Assembly: GCF_047549485.1 (NCBI RefSeq)
Contig: NZ_CP180191.1
Span: forward strand, 2,604,001-2,668,000
DNA: 64,000 bases
Source: Piscinibacterium candidicorallinum
Lineage (GTDB): Bacteria; Pseudomonadota; Gammaproteobacteria; Burkholderiales; Burkholderiaceae_C
Direction: 5' to 3'
Positions 35,138 through 41,920 of the stretch are shown piece by piece. The translations under genes and the position numbers were made by a program. The notes under the pieces are model-generated. The model worked only from the letters and a program-made list of their open reading frames with translations. It was not told the origin of the DNA and did no database searches. Each line of letters starts with the position of its first letter. The stretch's first letter is position 1.

Positions 35138-35509
35138 GCCGCTTTCATTCAGTGGCCGTTGCTCTTCCAGCAGCCTCATGCCTGCTTCTTTGTCGGCTTC
35201 CGACCAAATAATCAAGTGTCGTTCGAAGGCTAAATCCAACATTTCTCTCGTAGGTTCAATCTTAAGTAGATGCCACCAGTACAGTTTTGATAGCAAGGAA
35301 CTTACGCCATCTGGATTGCCAAAGATCAAACCCAACTCATTCCCTACGCTTCCTTCAGACGCGTAGATGAATTTGTTGCGGATCACCAAGCCGAGACCGT
35401 AATGTAATCTTGTGAAGTTTTCCTCGGTAGTTTCTACGATCCATTGTTTATCGGAGGGCGACAGGTGACTGTCGAGCTCTGAGAAGATGCGGTGTACTTG
35501 CGGATTCAT
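35132..35509 (-). CDS. cassette protein of unknown function
   Basis: 125 residues, soluble and helical, no signal peptide. The segment FTRLHYGLGLVIRNKFIY near 33-50 followed by LGLIFGNPDGVS suggests a small globular domain (I am reminded of DUF6794-type proteins, without certainty). The stop codon lies in an attC-like end, as is usual for integron cassettes. AT-richer than the chromosome. The upstream side is filled by a palindromic element. Confidence 0.65.
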   Translation of the reverse strand: MNPQVHRIFSELDSHLSPSDKQWIVETTEENFTRLHYGLGLVIRNKFIYASEGSVGNELGLIFGNPDGVSSLLSKLYWWHLLKIEPTREMLDLAFERHLIIWSEADKEAGMRLLEEQRPLNESGV

Positions 35510-35513
35510 GAGG

Positions 35514-35717
35514 GAAATGGGGGAAACGGGGAAATGGGGTCAGAATGGGGAAATGAGTTTCGGGAAATGGGGTCAGGTCTTGCTTTTTGCCTATAGCGGA
35601 ATAGGTTGAATTCGTCCGCAAGGTGCGGACGGCAACTTGCACCGGCGCGCCGCACTGAAAGAGGCAAAAGGTAAGACCTGACCCTGTACAGACTTGACCC
35701 TGAACAGACTCGCTGAC
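35514..35717. repeat. palindromic mobile-type element, copy 2 (best preserved)
   Basis: Inverted ends: GGGTCAGGTCTTGCTTTTTG near 35570 and CAAAAGGTAAGACCTGACCC near 35665, with TCCGCAAGGTGCGGA at the centre. The left flank carries a run of degenerate GGGAAATG units. The right flank has two tandem TGTACAGRSTTGACC-like words. Sequences of this kind flank REP-associated (RAYT, IS200-like) transposase genes in other genomes; none is present here. Confidence 0.6.
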
Positions 35718-35770
35718 CATGAACGGATTCGGATTTGTCGCGCTGCGTTGCTTTGACCAAGCGGTTACGC
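35718..35770 (-). other. half attC cut by the palindromic element
   Basis: R'' end GCGTAAC at 35764-35770 holds the stop of the gene above it. The sequence then runs on for about 45 nt and meets the palindromic element without a matching R' end. Confidence 0.45.
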
Positions 35771-36283
35771 GTCATCGCGAATTAAGTCTGCAATGCGTCC
35801 GCTTGGCAGACGAACTGGCCCTCGTAAAGTTGGGTCGCTCGCCAAGTGCTCATCAAGCAGTTCAAAACACGCTTCTCTATGTTTCTCAAGAAGCGCCGAG
35901 TCTCGAGTCTCGTAGTACTCGCCCTCGTCAATGACAGTTAGTTCTTCAAAGTATGGGCGAAGTTGATCGAGCAGATTGACAAGCTCTTCGTGGACAGACT
36001 GGGGCGCGAACTGCGTCTTTGTGTACTCCTGAAGGTATAGATCGTCGTCGAACTCAAGACGAATCGGTTCACTACTGGGGTGAGGTTGCAACTCGATTCC
36101 CTTCGTTGGTCCCTCGTAGTCCCAGTCCTGCTCGTTCCGCACTCGACTGAGCTTGGCATGGGCGTAGTTGAAGTACTCCGTTGGCCAACCACGGCTTGCC
36201 GCGAAACTTGCTGCGGTAGAGAGGGCCGCCTCATAGTCCAAAGGACTCTTCAGTCGGCCTTCGAAATGAATCGTGATTCCCAT
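35765..36283 (-). CDS. cassette protein of unknown function
   Basis: 172 residues, acidic, soluble. The start MGITIHFEGRLKSPLDYEAAL recurs in my memory among small bacterial proteins of unknown role, some in cassettes; no function is known to me. The body is alpha/beta with many Glu and Tyr (YFEELTVIDEGEYYETRDSALL). The TAA stop lies in a half attC. The ATG is 15 nt after the attC that ends at 36298. Confidence 0.68.
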   Translation of the reverse strand: MGITIHFEGRLKSPLDYEAALSTAASFAASRGWPTEYFNYAHAKLSRVRNEQDWDYEGPTKGIELQPHPSSEPIRLEFDDDLYLQEYTKTQFAPQSVHEELVNLLDQLRPYFEELTVIDEGEYYETRDSALLEKHREACFELLDEHLASDPTLRGPVRLPSGRIADLIRDDA

Positions 36284-36297
36284 ATGGCGGCTACCGT

Positions 36298-36357
36298 TTT
36301 AAACAGCGGGCGTGGACTGGCTTGCCGCTCCACGCCCTGCTGATTGAATGGTTAGGG
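36298..36357 (-). other. attC site (60 bp)
   Basis: Minus strand: R'' CCCTAAC, then CAGCAGGGCGTGGA pairing with TCCACGCCCGCTG, one base (A) left unpaired as attC sites require, and an R' end GTTTAAA that is off consensus at one position. The stop codon of the adjacent gene lies in R''. Confidence 0.7.
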
Positions 36358-36756
36358 CTCGTATACAACATCGAACCCATTTGATGAGTCGTACATGAAC
36401 CTGCCCGCTAGGCCTTGCCTATTAAGTGCAGACGTCCATGCCGCAGCCAGCACCTGCCCTAGAGCAGCACATAGCTCAGGGGAGCGGCCAGCTGCGGAGT
36501 TGTGATGCAACAAGTCAACGTGAAAGCAGTCGAGCGGCACGCCGCCGTCTGACATGGCAAAGCGGGCCACCGGTATGCCATTTGAAATTGTTAGAACCGG
36601 AAAGAAGAGCGCCGCATACGCAAGCGATATGAAGTAGTCGCCATGGGTAGCGACCAGACTCTCTGCGGCGCCCAAGTGTGAGCCATAAGACTGCCCCGCT
36701 TGCAAAACAAGCTGGTGCCGCACAGCTTCGATTGCGTTGCCTATCGAGTCACTCAC
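36352..36756 (-). CDS. first cassette gene of the distal array, unknown function
   Basis: 134 residues from GTG 36756, which lies 11 nt after the attI-like core. Mixed alpha/beta, no signal peptide (DYFISLAYAALFFPVLTISNG near 41-61 could be a buried strand-helix). Not recognised. The TAA stop is in the R'' end of its attC. Being first in line, it is the cassette best placed for transcription from any promoter in the attI-like repeat. Confidence 0.65.
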   Translation of the reverse strand: MSDSIGNAIEAVRHQLVLQAGQSYGSHLGAAESLVATHGDYFISLAYAALFFPVLTISNGIPVARFAMSDGGVPLDCFHVDLLHHNSAAGRSPELCAALGQVLAAAWTSALNRQGLAGRFMYDSSNGFDVVYEP

Positions 36757-36766
36757 CCTAGAGCCC

Positions 36767-36950
36767 TAACTAGATATAGACCGCAAACCTGCGACACAAA
36801 CCGGCGCCTGCGGTCCAACCCAAGCCCGTCGCAACCTGCAGATCCAGCAACGGCACGAGTCCGCACCAAATCACTGTTCTCGCGGGCGGTACTCAACGAG
36901 TTCACAAACCCTGCAGGCCGCCCAAGTCTATCTGGCGGCTTGGGTGTGCG
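36767..36950 (-). other. attI-like site 1
   Basis: About 185 bp, roughly 80% identical to 42545-42733. On the minus strand both copies end in GCGGTCTATATCTAG-TTA and differ from the next base on, which is where an integrase cuts (G/TT). Holds an inverted repeat GGACCGCA...TGCGGTCT. No integrase gene adjoins it. Confidence 0.65.
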
Positions 36951-36999
36951 CGAGCACCGCGGCACTGCTACCCAAGCAGGCGCCAGCCGATGCGCCGCC

Positions 37000-37932
37000 C
37001 TACTTCCCCAGCCCCTGCGCAGCCTCAACCATGAGGGCGAGCGTGGCCTGGCCCTGGGGTTCCTTGGGGTGCAGGATGCGGAAGTGGCCGCCGCGCTCCG
37101 GGCGGATGGATTGGATGGGGTCGCCGGCGGCCTTGGCGCGGTCCATGTAGGGCTGCATCAGGTCCCAGAACGCGCCTTGCACGAAGTACTGCTTCACGCC
37201 CAGCGGCAGGTGGTCCTGGGGGGTGGCGTCGCGGTAGCGCGCGGGCACCTGCTGCGGGGTGCCGCCCATGAAGGGCACGATCACGGGCTTGCCGCACTCC
37301 TCGGCATCCACGCCGATGAACTCGGCCAGGGCGCCGGGCCCGTCGATGGCGACCACGGCCTTGGGCAGCAGCGGGTTGGATACGGCAATCTCGCTGCCTG
37401 CAGCCAGCTTGCCGCGCATGGCGCTCCACAGCGCAAGATGCGCGCCGGCGGAGTGGCCGGCCACCAGCAGGCGGTTGGGGTCGATGGGGTAGCGCTGGGC
37501 CAGGCCACGCACGGCGTCCACCGCGGCGCCCACGTCACGCAGCGTGCCCGGCCAGCCACCGCCGGCGTCGCCCACCACGCGGTAGCGGATATTGAGCGAG
37601 GCAATGCCGCGCTGGGTGAGCGCATCGGCCAGCGGCGCCAGGTCTGTGCTGGCGCCAAACGCCGCGTTCCAGCAGCCGCCATGGATCAGCACCGCCACAG
37701 GAAACGGCCCCGGCCCGGCCGGCACGCGCAAATCCGCCGTCTGCTTGGGCTCGCTGCCGTAGCGGAGGGTTTCTGTGGGCGCAGACACCGGCGTGCGCTT
37801 GAGCCCCGGCGGGCCATACACATACATGGCATACGCAGACCGCGCATAGGGCCAGGCCAGATAGCCGCCCACCACCACCAGCGCGAGGGCTGCGCTCCAG
37901 ATCCACTTCGCTTTCTTGCTCAGGGTGCTCAT
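37000..37932 (-). CDS. alpha/beta hydrolase (carboxylesterase-like), membrane-anchored
   Basis: 310 residues. One N-terminal transmembrane helix (WIWSAALALVVVGGYLAW) and then an alpha/beta hydrolase domain: oxyanion HGGCW near 85, nucleophile GHSAGAHLALW near 158, late Asp/His region ERGGHFRILHP near 279. Resembles esterases of the HSL/BD-FAE type. High GC and normal chromosomal codon use, unlike the cassettes on both sides; no attC follows it. Substrate unknown. Confidence 0.82.
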   Translation of the reverse strand: MSTLSKKAKWIWSAALALVVVGGYLAWPYARSAYAMYVYGPPGLKRTPVSAPTETLRYGSEPKQTADLRVPAGPGPFPVAVLIHGGCWNAAFGASTDLAPLADALTQRGIASLNIRYRVVGDAGGGWPGTLRDVGAAVDAVRGLAQRYPIDPNRLLVAGHSAGAHLALWSAMRGKLAAGSEIAVSNPLLPKAVVAIDGPGALAEFIGVDAEECGKPVIVPFMGGTPQQVPARYRDATPQDHLPLGVKQYFVQGAFWDLMQPYMDRAKAAGDPIQSIRPERGGHFRILHPKEPQGQATLALMVEAAQGLGK

Positions 37933-38034
37933 GGGGTGTCTTTGGGGTGGGGTTCGGGCGGAGCGTCACGTGCCGGGGGTGGGGGGAGCGGGGTCAGCGG
38001 GCGAATGGGGGTGGAGTTCGCCGCTTGGTCAGTT

Positions 38035-38201
38035 CGGAATGGGTTGAATTCGGACGCATTGTGCGGATCACGATTTTCGCCGAAGAAGCGCATCAGACAA
38101 GCGGAAATTCAGGTTTCGGTTCTGGAAAATAGAGCATTTTCAGCCGTTTTCACGCTGGCAAAAGGCAAGACCTGACCCTGAACATGCCGACCCTGAACAT
38201 G
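38035..38201. repeat. palindromic mobile-type element, copy 3
   Basis: GGGTTGAATTCGGACGCATT on the left, a REP-like unit in the middle (CGAAGAAGCGCATCAGACAA) and GGCAAAAGGCAAGACCTGAC on the right, followed by the doubled word TGACCCTGAACATG/CGACCCTGAACATG. It abuts the half attC at 38215. Confidence 0.6.
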
Positions 38202-38214
38202 CCCTTTATCTATC

Positions 38215-38242
38215 ACGCGTCCGCGCGAACGATTTGTTTGGC
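38215..38242 (-). other. half attC at the end of the proximal array
   Basis: Minus strand GCCAAACAAATCGTTCGCG reads like the R''-L'' half of an attC, 1 nt after the TGA of the last cassette gene. No R' half follows; the palindromic element starts instead. Confidence 0.5.
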
Positions 38243-38243
38243 G

Positions 38244-38579
38244 TCATGCCGCCTCCAGAGTGCGCGCCAGGATTTCGGCTGGCCACAAGCTGAAGTGACC
38301 ACAGCCCCCGAACTTTGGGTCTGGCTGATACAGCGTTCCCTGCACTACTACCCGTTTCCCACTGAGACGCTTACAGGCAAGTTCGTCAAACTGAAGGCTA
38401 CCCATGCCCGTACTGATCCAGATCGAGGACTGATAGCCGGCACGTTGTTCCCCTCTCGGCCAGTGATTGAGCGACACGTCTTCGAACTGGAACGTGAACA
38501 GCCCAATGATCGAGACATCTCTGCCGGCCAGAGTGGCGAGATTCTCTATAGCTTCGTTGACGGTAAGGGGTTCCACCAT
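38244..38579 (-). CDS. cassette protein of unknown function
   Basis: 111 residues from ATG 38579, 3 nt after the attC R' end; the frame is open through the attC but that part cannot be native. Beta-rich: DVSIIGLFTFQFEDVSL near 21-37 and LSGKRVVVQGTLYQPDPKFG then CGHFSLWPAEI near the end, which looks like an OB-like small barrel. Family not named with confidence. Followed by a half attC. Confidence 0.68.
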   Translation of the reverse strand: MVEPLTVNEAIENLATLAGRDVSIIGLFTFQFEDVSLNHWPRGEQRAGYQSSIWISTGMGSLQFDELACKRLSGKRVVVQGTLYQPDPKFGGCGHFSLWPAEILARTLEAA

Positions 38580-38582
38580 GAC

Positions 38583-38681
38583 GCCTAACGTTTGACGTGA
38601 GGGGTGGCCGGAGCCGCGAAGCGACGGAGGGTATTTGCAAGCGCAGCTTGTAAAGCGCCCGTCTCGAAGCAAGCGTTAGGC
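38583..38681 (-). other. attC site (99 bp)
   Basis: Ends GCCTAAC and GTTAGGC are perfect complements. Inner arms (GCTTGCTTCGAGACGGG and CCCCTCACGTCAAAC) pair imperfectly with bulges, as attC folds do. The centre ACAAGCTGCGCTTGCA is shared with three other attC sites here. Confidence 0.9.
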
Positions 38682-38724
38682 CTTGGCAATGCGCGGCCCA
38701 TGCTGGCGACGCGAGTTGCAACTG

Positions 38725-39045
38725 TCATTGCTGCTCCTTGTGCCAATAGAGATGCTCGTGAATCTCTGCAACAACTGCATCGTCGACAAGCGAGAACTCC
38801 AGGTATCCCGAGTGCTCGGAGAAGACCGCGGCCATATTTGCCGCCGGCCTCACCACCGCGAACGCGAACATGTACCGATGGGTTGCTCCATCAGGGAATC
38901 TCACCTCGACTGACTTCGCAGGAGAGAAGTCGGTCGCGCCAAGGCCGCGGGCAAGCAGTGCATCCTCAGATCGATTCAGCTTCTTGGCGAGTTCTGGCAC
39001 CCAGTCCTGAAGGACATCGAACCAAGGGCGGTTGGGAAGGATCAT
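38725..39045 (-). CDS. cassette protein of unknown function
   Basis: 106 residues from ATG 39045; an in-frame stop lies upstream and there is a 98-nt leader after the attC. Alpha/beta with conserved-looking VEVRFPDGATHRYMFAFAVV near 46-65, an acidic C-terminal strand (GYLEFSLVDDAVVAEI) and a final HLYWHKEQQ. No signal peptide. Soluble cytoplasmic protein; function unknown. Confidence 0.65.
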   Translation of the reverse strand: MILPNRPWFDVLQDWVPELAKKLNRSEDALLARGLGATDFSPAKSVEVRFPDGATHRYMFAFAVVRPAANMAAVFSEHSGYLEFSLVDDAVVAEIHEHLYWHKEQQ

Positions 39046-39143
39046 GCGACGTCGACTAGGGTTCTCAAGGGTGACGGGCTGAGACCGAGTTCAAGCGTGT
39101 CGACCTCTGGCGGGTTCGATACACGCAAGGGTATTCCTCCGAG

Positions 39144-39242
39144 GCCTAACGTTTGACGTGAGGGGCCGCCGCAGCGGCGAAGCAGCGAAGGGCACCCACA
39201 AGCGCAGCTTGTGGGCGGTCCCTCTCGACGAAAGTGTTAGCC
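39144..39242 (-). other. attC site (99 bp)
   Basis: R'' GGCTAAC (with the stop of the gene above) and R' GTTAGGC. The centre CCACAAGCTGCGCTTGTGG is a perfect hairpin. About as long as, and clearly related to, the site at 38583. Confidence 0.9.
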
Positions 39243-39866
39243 CCAGAAGCGCCACCAGGGTGCTTTGGGCATCTCATTGTTTGATGATCTTTCTTCCAAC
39301 CATTTTTTTTGGAAAGCCTTGATTCGCTCGGTGCGTTCTTGCAAGTAATGTTGGGAACTGGCTTCATCGCGCAAGAAAAAGAGGCTTCCCCAGCCCCAAT
39401 CAACGAACAATAACTCTTCGAGCCTTTCGATGCTTCGAAAGGCTTCGATCAAGTCTTTTTGCTGACTCTCAGACAGATCATTGATCGTCAGCCAGACATT
39501 TGCTGTGTTTTGTTCTTCGTCACTAGCGATAAACACAACACAGGCTCCTTCAAATCCATAGGCTCTGGTATCGGGGCATTCTTCGACATGGGAACTGTAA
39601 CCAGTTTCCACTCGGTCGAACATTGGAAGATGCTGCGCAAGAGCGGATGAGAACAATTCAAAGCCGATCTTCAGCGAAGATAACGTTTTCGGGCTTTCCC
39701 CTCGCATGTACATGGCGGTCCAGCCCACGCCACCTGGTGCTTTGTGTTGCTCGGAGAACTCAGAAATTTTTCGAAGCTCATTGGCGCAATGCTCCCAGTT
39801 CTGCGCCGGAAGAATTTCTATCTGACAGTAGTCATCTTCATGGAAGTAGGCTCGAGTAATGCTCAT
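39237..39866 (-). CDS. cassette protein of unknown function
   Basis: 209 residues, the largest cassette gene here. Starts 2 nt after an attC, with no room for a ribosome site between. Starts MSITRAYFHEDDYCQIEILP and looks like a two-domain alpha/beta protein; a helical end rich in Lys/Glu/Trp follows (RTERIKAFQKKWLEER ... WWRFWG). It recalls immunity-type proteins of toxin systems in length and composition, but I cannot assign it. Confidence 0.7.
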   Translation of the reverse strand: MSITRAYFHEDDYCQIEILPAQNWEHCANELRKISEFSEQHKAPGGVGWTAMYMRGESPKTLSSLKIGFELFSSALAQHLPMFDRVETGYSSHVEECPDTRAYGFEGACVVFIASDEEQNTANVWLTINDLSESQQKDLIEAFRSIERLEELLFVDWGWGSLFFLRDEASSQHYLQERTERIKAFQKKWLEERSSNNEMPKAPWWRFWG

Positions 39867-39868
39867 AT

Positions 39869-39958
39869 GGCTGACGTGGAAGTAAGGGGCAGCCGGAGCG
39901 ACGTGGAGGGAACCATAAGCGCAGCTTGTGGCTGTTCCGCTCGACTGCGGGGTTAGAG
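39869..39958 (-). other. attC site (90 bp)
   Basis: R'' CTCTAAC, R' GTCAGCC (one base off GTTRRRY). Centre CACAAGCTGCGCTTATGG as in the sister sites. Confidence 0.8.
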
Positions 39959-39959
39959 A

Positions 39960-40448
39960 TCATGAGTACTCCTCGCATCCTTCTGGCAAAACTGCGCCAA
40001 CCAGATGGCGGTACCAAACGCCATTGCCATAAACCAAAAACTTGTTTTGGCACAACGCAGACTCCACCAAGTTCCGCAGCAATGAAAGAATGCTTAGCGC
40101 TCGAGATCGAAACAATAACGGATTCAGAGGCGCTGGCGGCATGCCGGGAAGAACAACCTCGCCCAAGTGTTCGCGCCACGAGCGTGGCCGCCTCTCTAGA
40201 TCTTCTTGAAGGGTCGCCAGAGATGGAAGTAACTCTTCAAGATCGGCTTTCTTGAGTATGAACATTACATTGATAGAAGTGATGTCTATACCTGCGTCAC
40301 GGAGAGCGTAGCTGTTGAAGGTTGGTGCGAAAACCCAGAAGTACCCGTCGCAGTGCGGCGGGCCAGAGTCGAAGCGGAGAAGACTTGATCGCTCCAAAGG
40401 CCACAGAGGGTCTCTCCCTTCGGATGAGAAACCAACGGCGTGTCGCAT
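39960..40448 (-). CDS. cassette protein of unknown function
   Basis: 162 residues. ATG lies 3 nt after an attC end. Middle part DGYFWVFAPTFNSYALRDAG then INVMFILKKADLEELLPSLATL, a helical Leu/Arg-rich second half (PLLFRSRALSILSLLRNLVES). No signal peptide or clear membrane segment. Function unknown; stop codon 1 nt before the next attC. Confidence 0.65.
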   Translation of the reverse strand: MRHAVGFSSEGRDPLWPLERSSLLRFDSGPPHCDGYFWVFAPTFNSYALRDAGIDITSINVMFILKKADLEELLPSLATLQEDLERRPRSWREHLGEVVLPGMPPAPLNPLLFRSRALSILSLLRNLVESALCQNKFLVYGNGVWYRHLVGAVLPEGCEEYS

Positions 40449-40451
40449 GAT

Positions 40452-40509
40452 CTCTAACGGATAAGTTCAGCGGTGAGCGTAGCGAATCCGCTGCAACGCC
40501 GGGTTAGAA
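40452..40509 (-). other. attC site (58 bp, short type)
   Basis: R'' TTCTAAC, R' GTTAGAG, inner arms GCAGCGG/CCGCTG. Close to the shortest attC length known. Its sequence is unlike the 90-99 bp sites, so this cassette came from a different source. Confidence 0.8.
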
Positions 40510-40580
40510 AAGGTTTGCCGCCAATGAAACGAAAGGCTGACACGGCAAGCATGGACGAAAAAGAAACTTTATGCATAAAG
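40510..40580. repeat. direct repeat in cassette tail, copy A
   Basis: About 67 bp (AAGGTTTGCCGCCAATGAAA ... ACTTTATGCATA), about 80% identical to 41127-41195. Copy A sits between the stop of the membrane-protein gene and its attC. Confidence 0.65.
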
Positions 40581-40653
40581 GGTTAATAAGCTGAAGAACT
40601 TACACAAATTTATTTACAGGCTCTTGGTATATGATGGCACCGTAGTCTAAGCG

Positions 40654-41025
40654 TTAGCGGTACCTAGTGACTACGCACAAGCCACGACCAGTCACTGCTG
40701 TCCAAAGCAAGAAAGCAATGTTCAGGGCGATTACAGCCCATGATGTCACGTATGCTTCTTGATGCGAGTCGCGCGAGCCAAAGAAGCACATGGCTTCTCT
40801 TTTCGGCGGCCCGCGAGTGCCAGGAAGGTTTTCTGAGGTGCGGGGCACGATGTAGGCGCAGTGGGAAAGATGAGACGGAATCGAGCCGACTTGCGCTGAG
40901 TATTGCATGGGAGTAAGCGACGAAGCTAGTAGGTTAATCAAGAGTGCTGCAGCAACCAAGGTTACGACAGCGATGACCTGTAGCACGATCCACCAACTTG
41001 ATCTAGACGGTGATGTGTTTGACAT
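40654..41025 (-). CDS. cassette-borne two-helix membrane protein
   Basis: 123 residues from ATG 41025. Two transmembrane helices (WWIVLQVIAVVTLVAAALLI near 11-30, and WAVIALNIAFLLWTAV near 96-111) with a loop of about 60 residues holding two cysteines between them (LSHCAYIV, EAMCFFG). A typical shape for small cassette membrane proteins. TAA lies in a CGCTAAC sequence like an attC end, but the recognisable attC is 145 nt further on. Confidence 0.62.
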   Translation of the reverse strand: MSNTSPSRSSWWIVLQVIAVVTLVAAALLINLLASSLTPMQYSAQVGSIPSHLSHCAYIVPRTSENLPGTRGPPKREAMCFFGSRDSHQEAYVTSWAVIALNIAFLLWTAVTGRGLCVVTRYR

Positions 41026-41126
41026 GGCTCGCGTTACCGCCTTGCATCAGCTGCGTGTGGCAAGGAAGAAAACTTTATAAGAGAACTGACAAAGTCCATA
41101 GCTCGATGGTAGACATGGCATTAGCA

Positions 41127-41195
41127 AAGGTTTGCTGATAATGAAACGAAAGACTGGTACGGCAAGCATGAACGAAAAAAAGCTTTACGCATAGA
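41127..41195. repeat. direct repeat in cassette tail, copy B
   Basis: AAGGTTTGCTGATAATGAAA ... GCTTTACGCATA, partner of 40510-40580. On the minus strand copy A runs straight into an attC R'' (TTCTAAC); copy B runs into GCTAATG, which looks like a decayed one. Confidence 0.65.
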
Positions 41196-41279
41196 AAAAG
41201 TGTTGAAACAAAACGCCATGATAACCACGCGCTGAAAGAACAGCAACAGGGGAGTAACGCACCCAGAAAAAAACGTGCT

Positions 41280-41375
41280 GCGCCTTGTACCGAAAACCGA
41301 AAGAACAAGCCTACGAGGAATGCGCCTACAAAAGTGGCAAAGCATGATGTACCGAAAACCGAAAGAACAAGCGGA
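41280..41375. repeat. pair of 24-bp direct repeats
   Basis: GTACCGAAAACCGAAAGAAC plus AAGC occurs at about 41289 and again at about 41347, with partly similar flanks (GARGAA). No coding meaning seen. Confidence 0.6.
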
Positions 41376-41434
41376 TGAGGAACGAAAGACGAACCAGCCC
41401 GCTGCAACGTGTAAAGTCTTTGCGATGGTACGAC

Positions 41435-41545
41435 TTCTAACGTTTGAGTTAACCGGCGTGCGCCAGAGTGGCGGAGCCGGGCAAGAATGAAATGATGCCC
41501 GGCGCAGCCACGCCGAAGCACGTCCGGTTGAACGAACGGTTAGGC
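41435..41545 (-). other. attC site (111 bp)
   Basis: R'' GGCCTAAC / R' GTTAGAA on the minus strand. Long inner arms (GTTCAACCGGACGTGCTTCG on one side, GCGCACGCCGGTTAACTCAAAC-type on the other) pair with bulges. TTAACTCAAACGTTAG is the classic attC right-hand end. Confidence 0.9.
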
Positions 41546-41556
41546 CGCATGAGCAC

Positions 41557-41814
41557 TTATGCAAGCCACTCTTCAATGAATGCCTCGGCTCGCTTTGACA
41601 GCACTACCGGCTGGGGCCCGCCGCCCTCAAGAAAGTCGATCATGCGACCTACCGGCCACATGTTGCTTTTCCCATTGAGGAATTCAATGCCGTGCTCGTC
41701 GCCTCGGTAGTCATGCCAATAGCGGGCGATAAGAGTGCTGCCCCGGTAGATCAGGTATTTGTACTCGCCAAAGGACTCACGCGGAGCATTGTCACGCTCA
41801 ACTCGGAAATTCAC
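41557..41814 (-). CDS. cassette protein of unknown function
   Basis: 85 residues, ATG 16 nt after an attC. Compact alpha/beta protein: YKYLIYRGSTLIARYWHDYRGDEHGIEF near 19-46 and MIDFLEGGGPQPVVLSKRAEAFIEEWL at the end. No signal peptide. A complete, clean cassette: attC, gene, attC. Function unknown. Confidence 0.72.
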   Translation of the reverse strand: MNFRVERDNAPRESFGEYKYLIYRGSTLIARYWHDYRGDEHGIEFLNGKSNMWPVGRMIDFLEGGGPQPVVLSKRAEAFIEEWLA

Positions 41815-41830
41815 ATGCTCCTCCTTTGTG

Positions 41831-41920
41831 GCCTAACGTGGAAGTGAGGGGCAGCCGGTGCGAAGCGTAGGGAACCACAAGCGCAGCTTGTGGCTGTCCC
41901 GCTCGACTGTAGTGTTATGC
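41831..41920 (-). other. attC site (90 bp)
   Basis: R'' GCATAAC holds the stop of the gene above; R' GTTAGGC. Centre CCACAAGCTGCGCTTGTGG, shared with the sites at 38583, 39144 and 39869. Confidence 0.88.

Larger units (their letters stand above)
41026..41434. other. cassette stretch without a supported gene
   Basis: About 400 bp. Two overlapping frames on the minus strand are Phe/Cys/Ser-rich and share VLSVFGT because of an internal repeat; neither has a credible start. Contains copy B of the cassette-tail repeat and a tandem pair at 41284/41347. Perhaps the remains of a cassette whose attC decayed, or a non-coding cassette. Confidence 0.45.

Noticed and set aside
36753..37028. Minus-strand frame over attI-like site 1 that shares a protein-like stretch (AGFV..STAR.NSDL.RTRA) with a frame over site 2
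   Set aside because: I considered a conserved peptide or an integrase fragment. The likeness follows from the DNA similarity, and no integrase motif or start site is present.
39105..39125. GGGTTCGATAC, like a tRNA T-loop
   Set aside because: No acceptor, D or anticodon stem can be built around it, and it lies in the leader of a cassette gene.
41075..41576. Two overlapping Phe/Cys-rich minus-strand frames
   Set aside because: They begin inside an attC, share a word because of a DNA repeat, and have no plausible start. Treated as non-coding.
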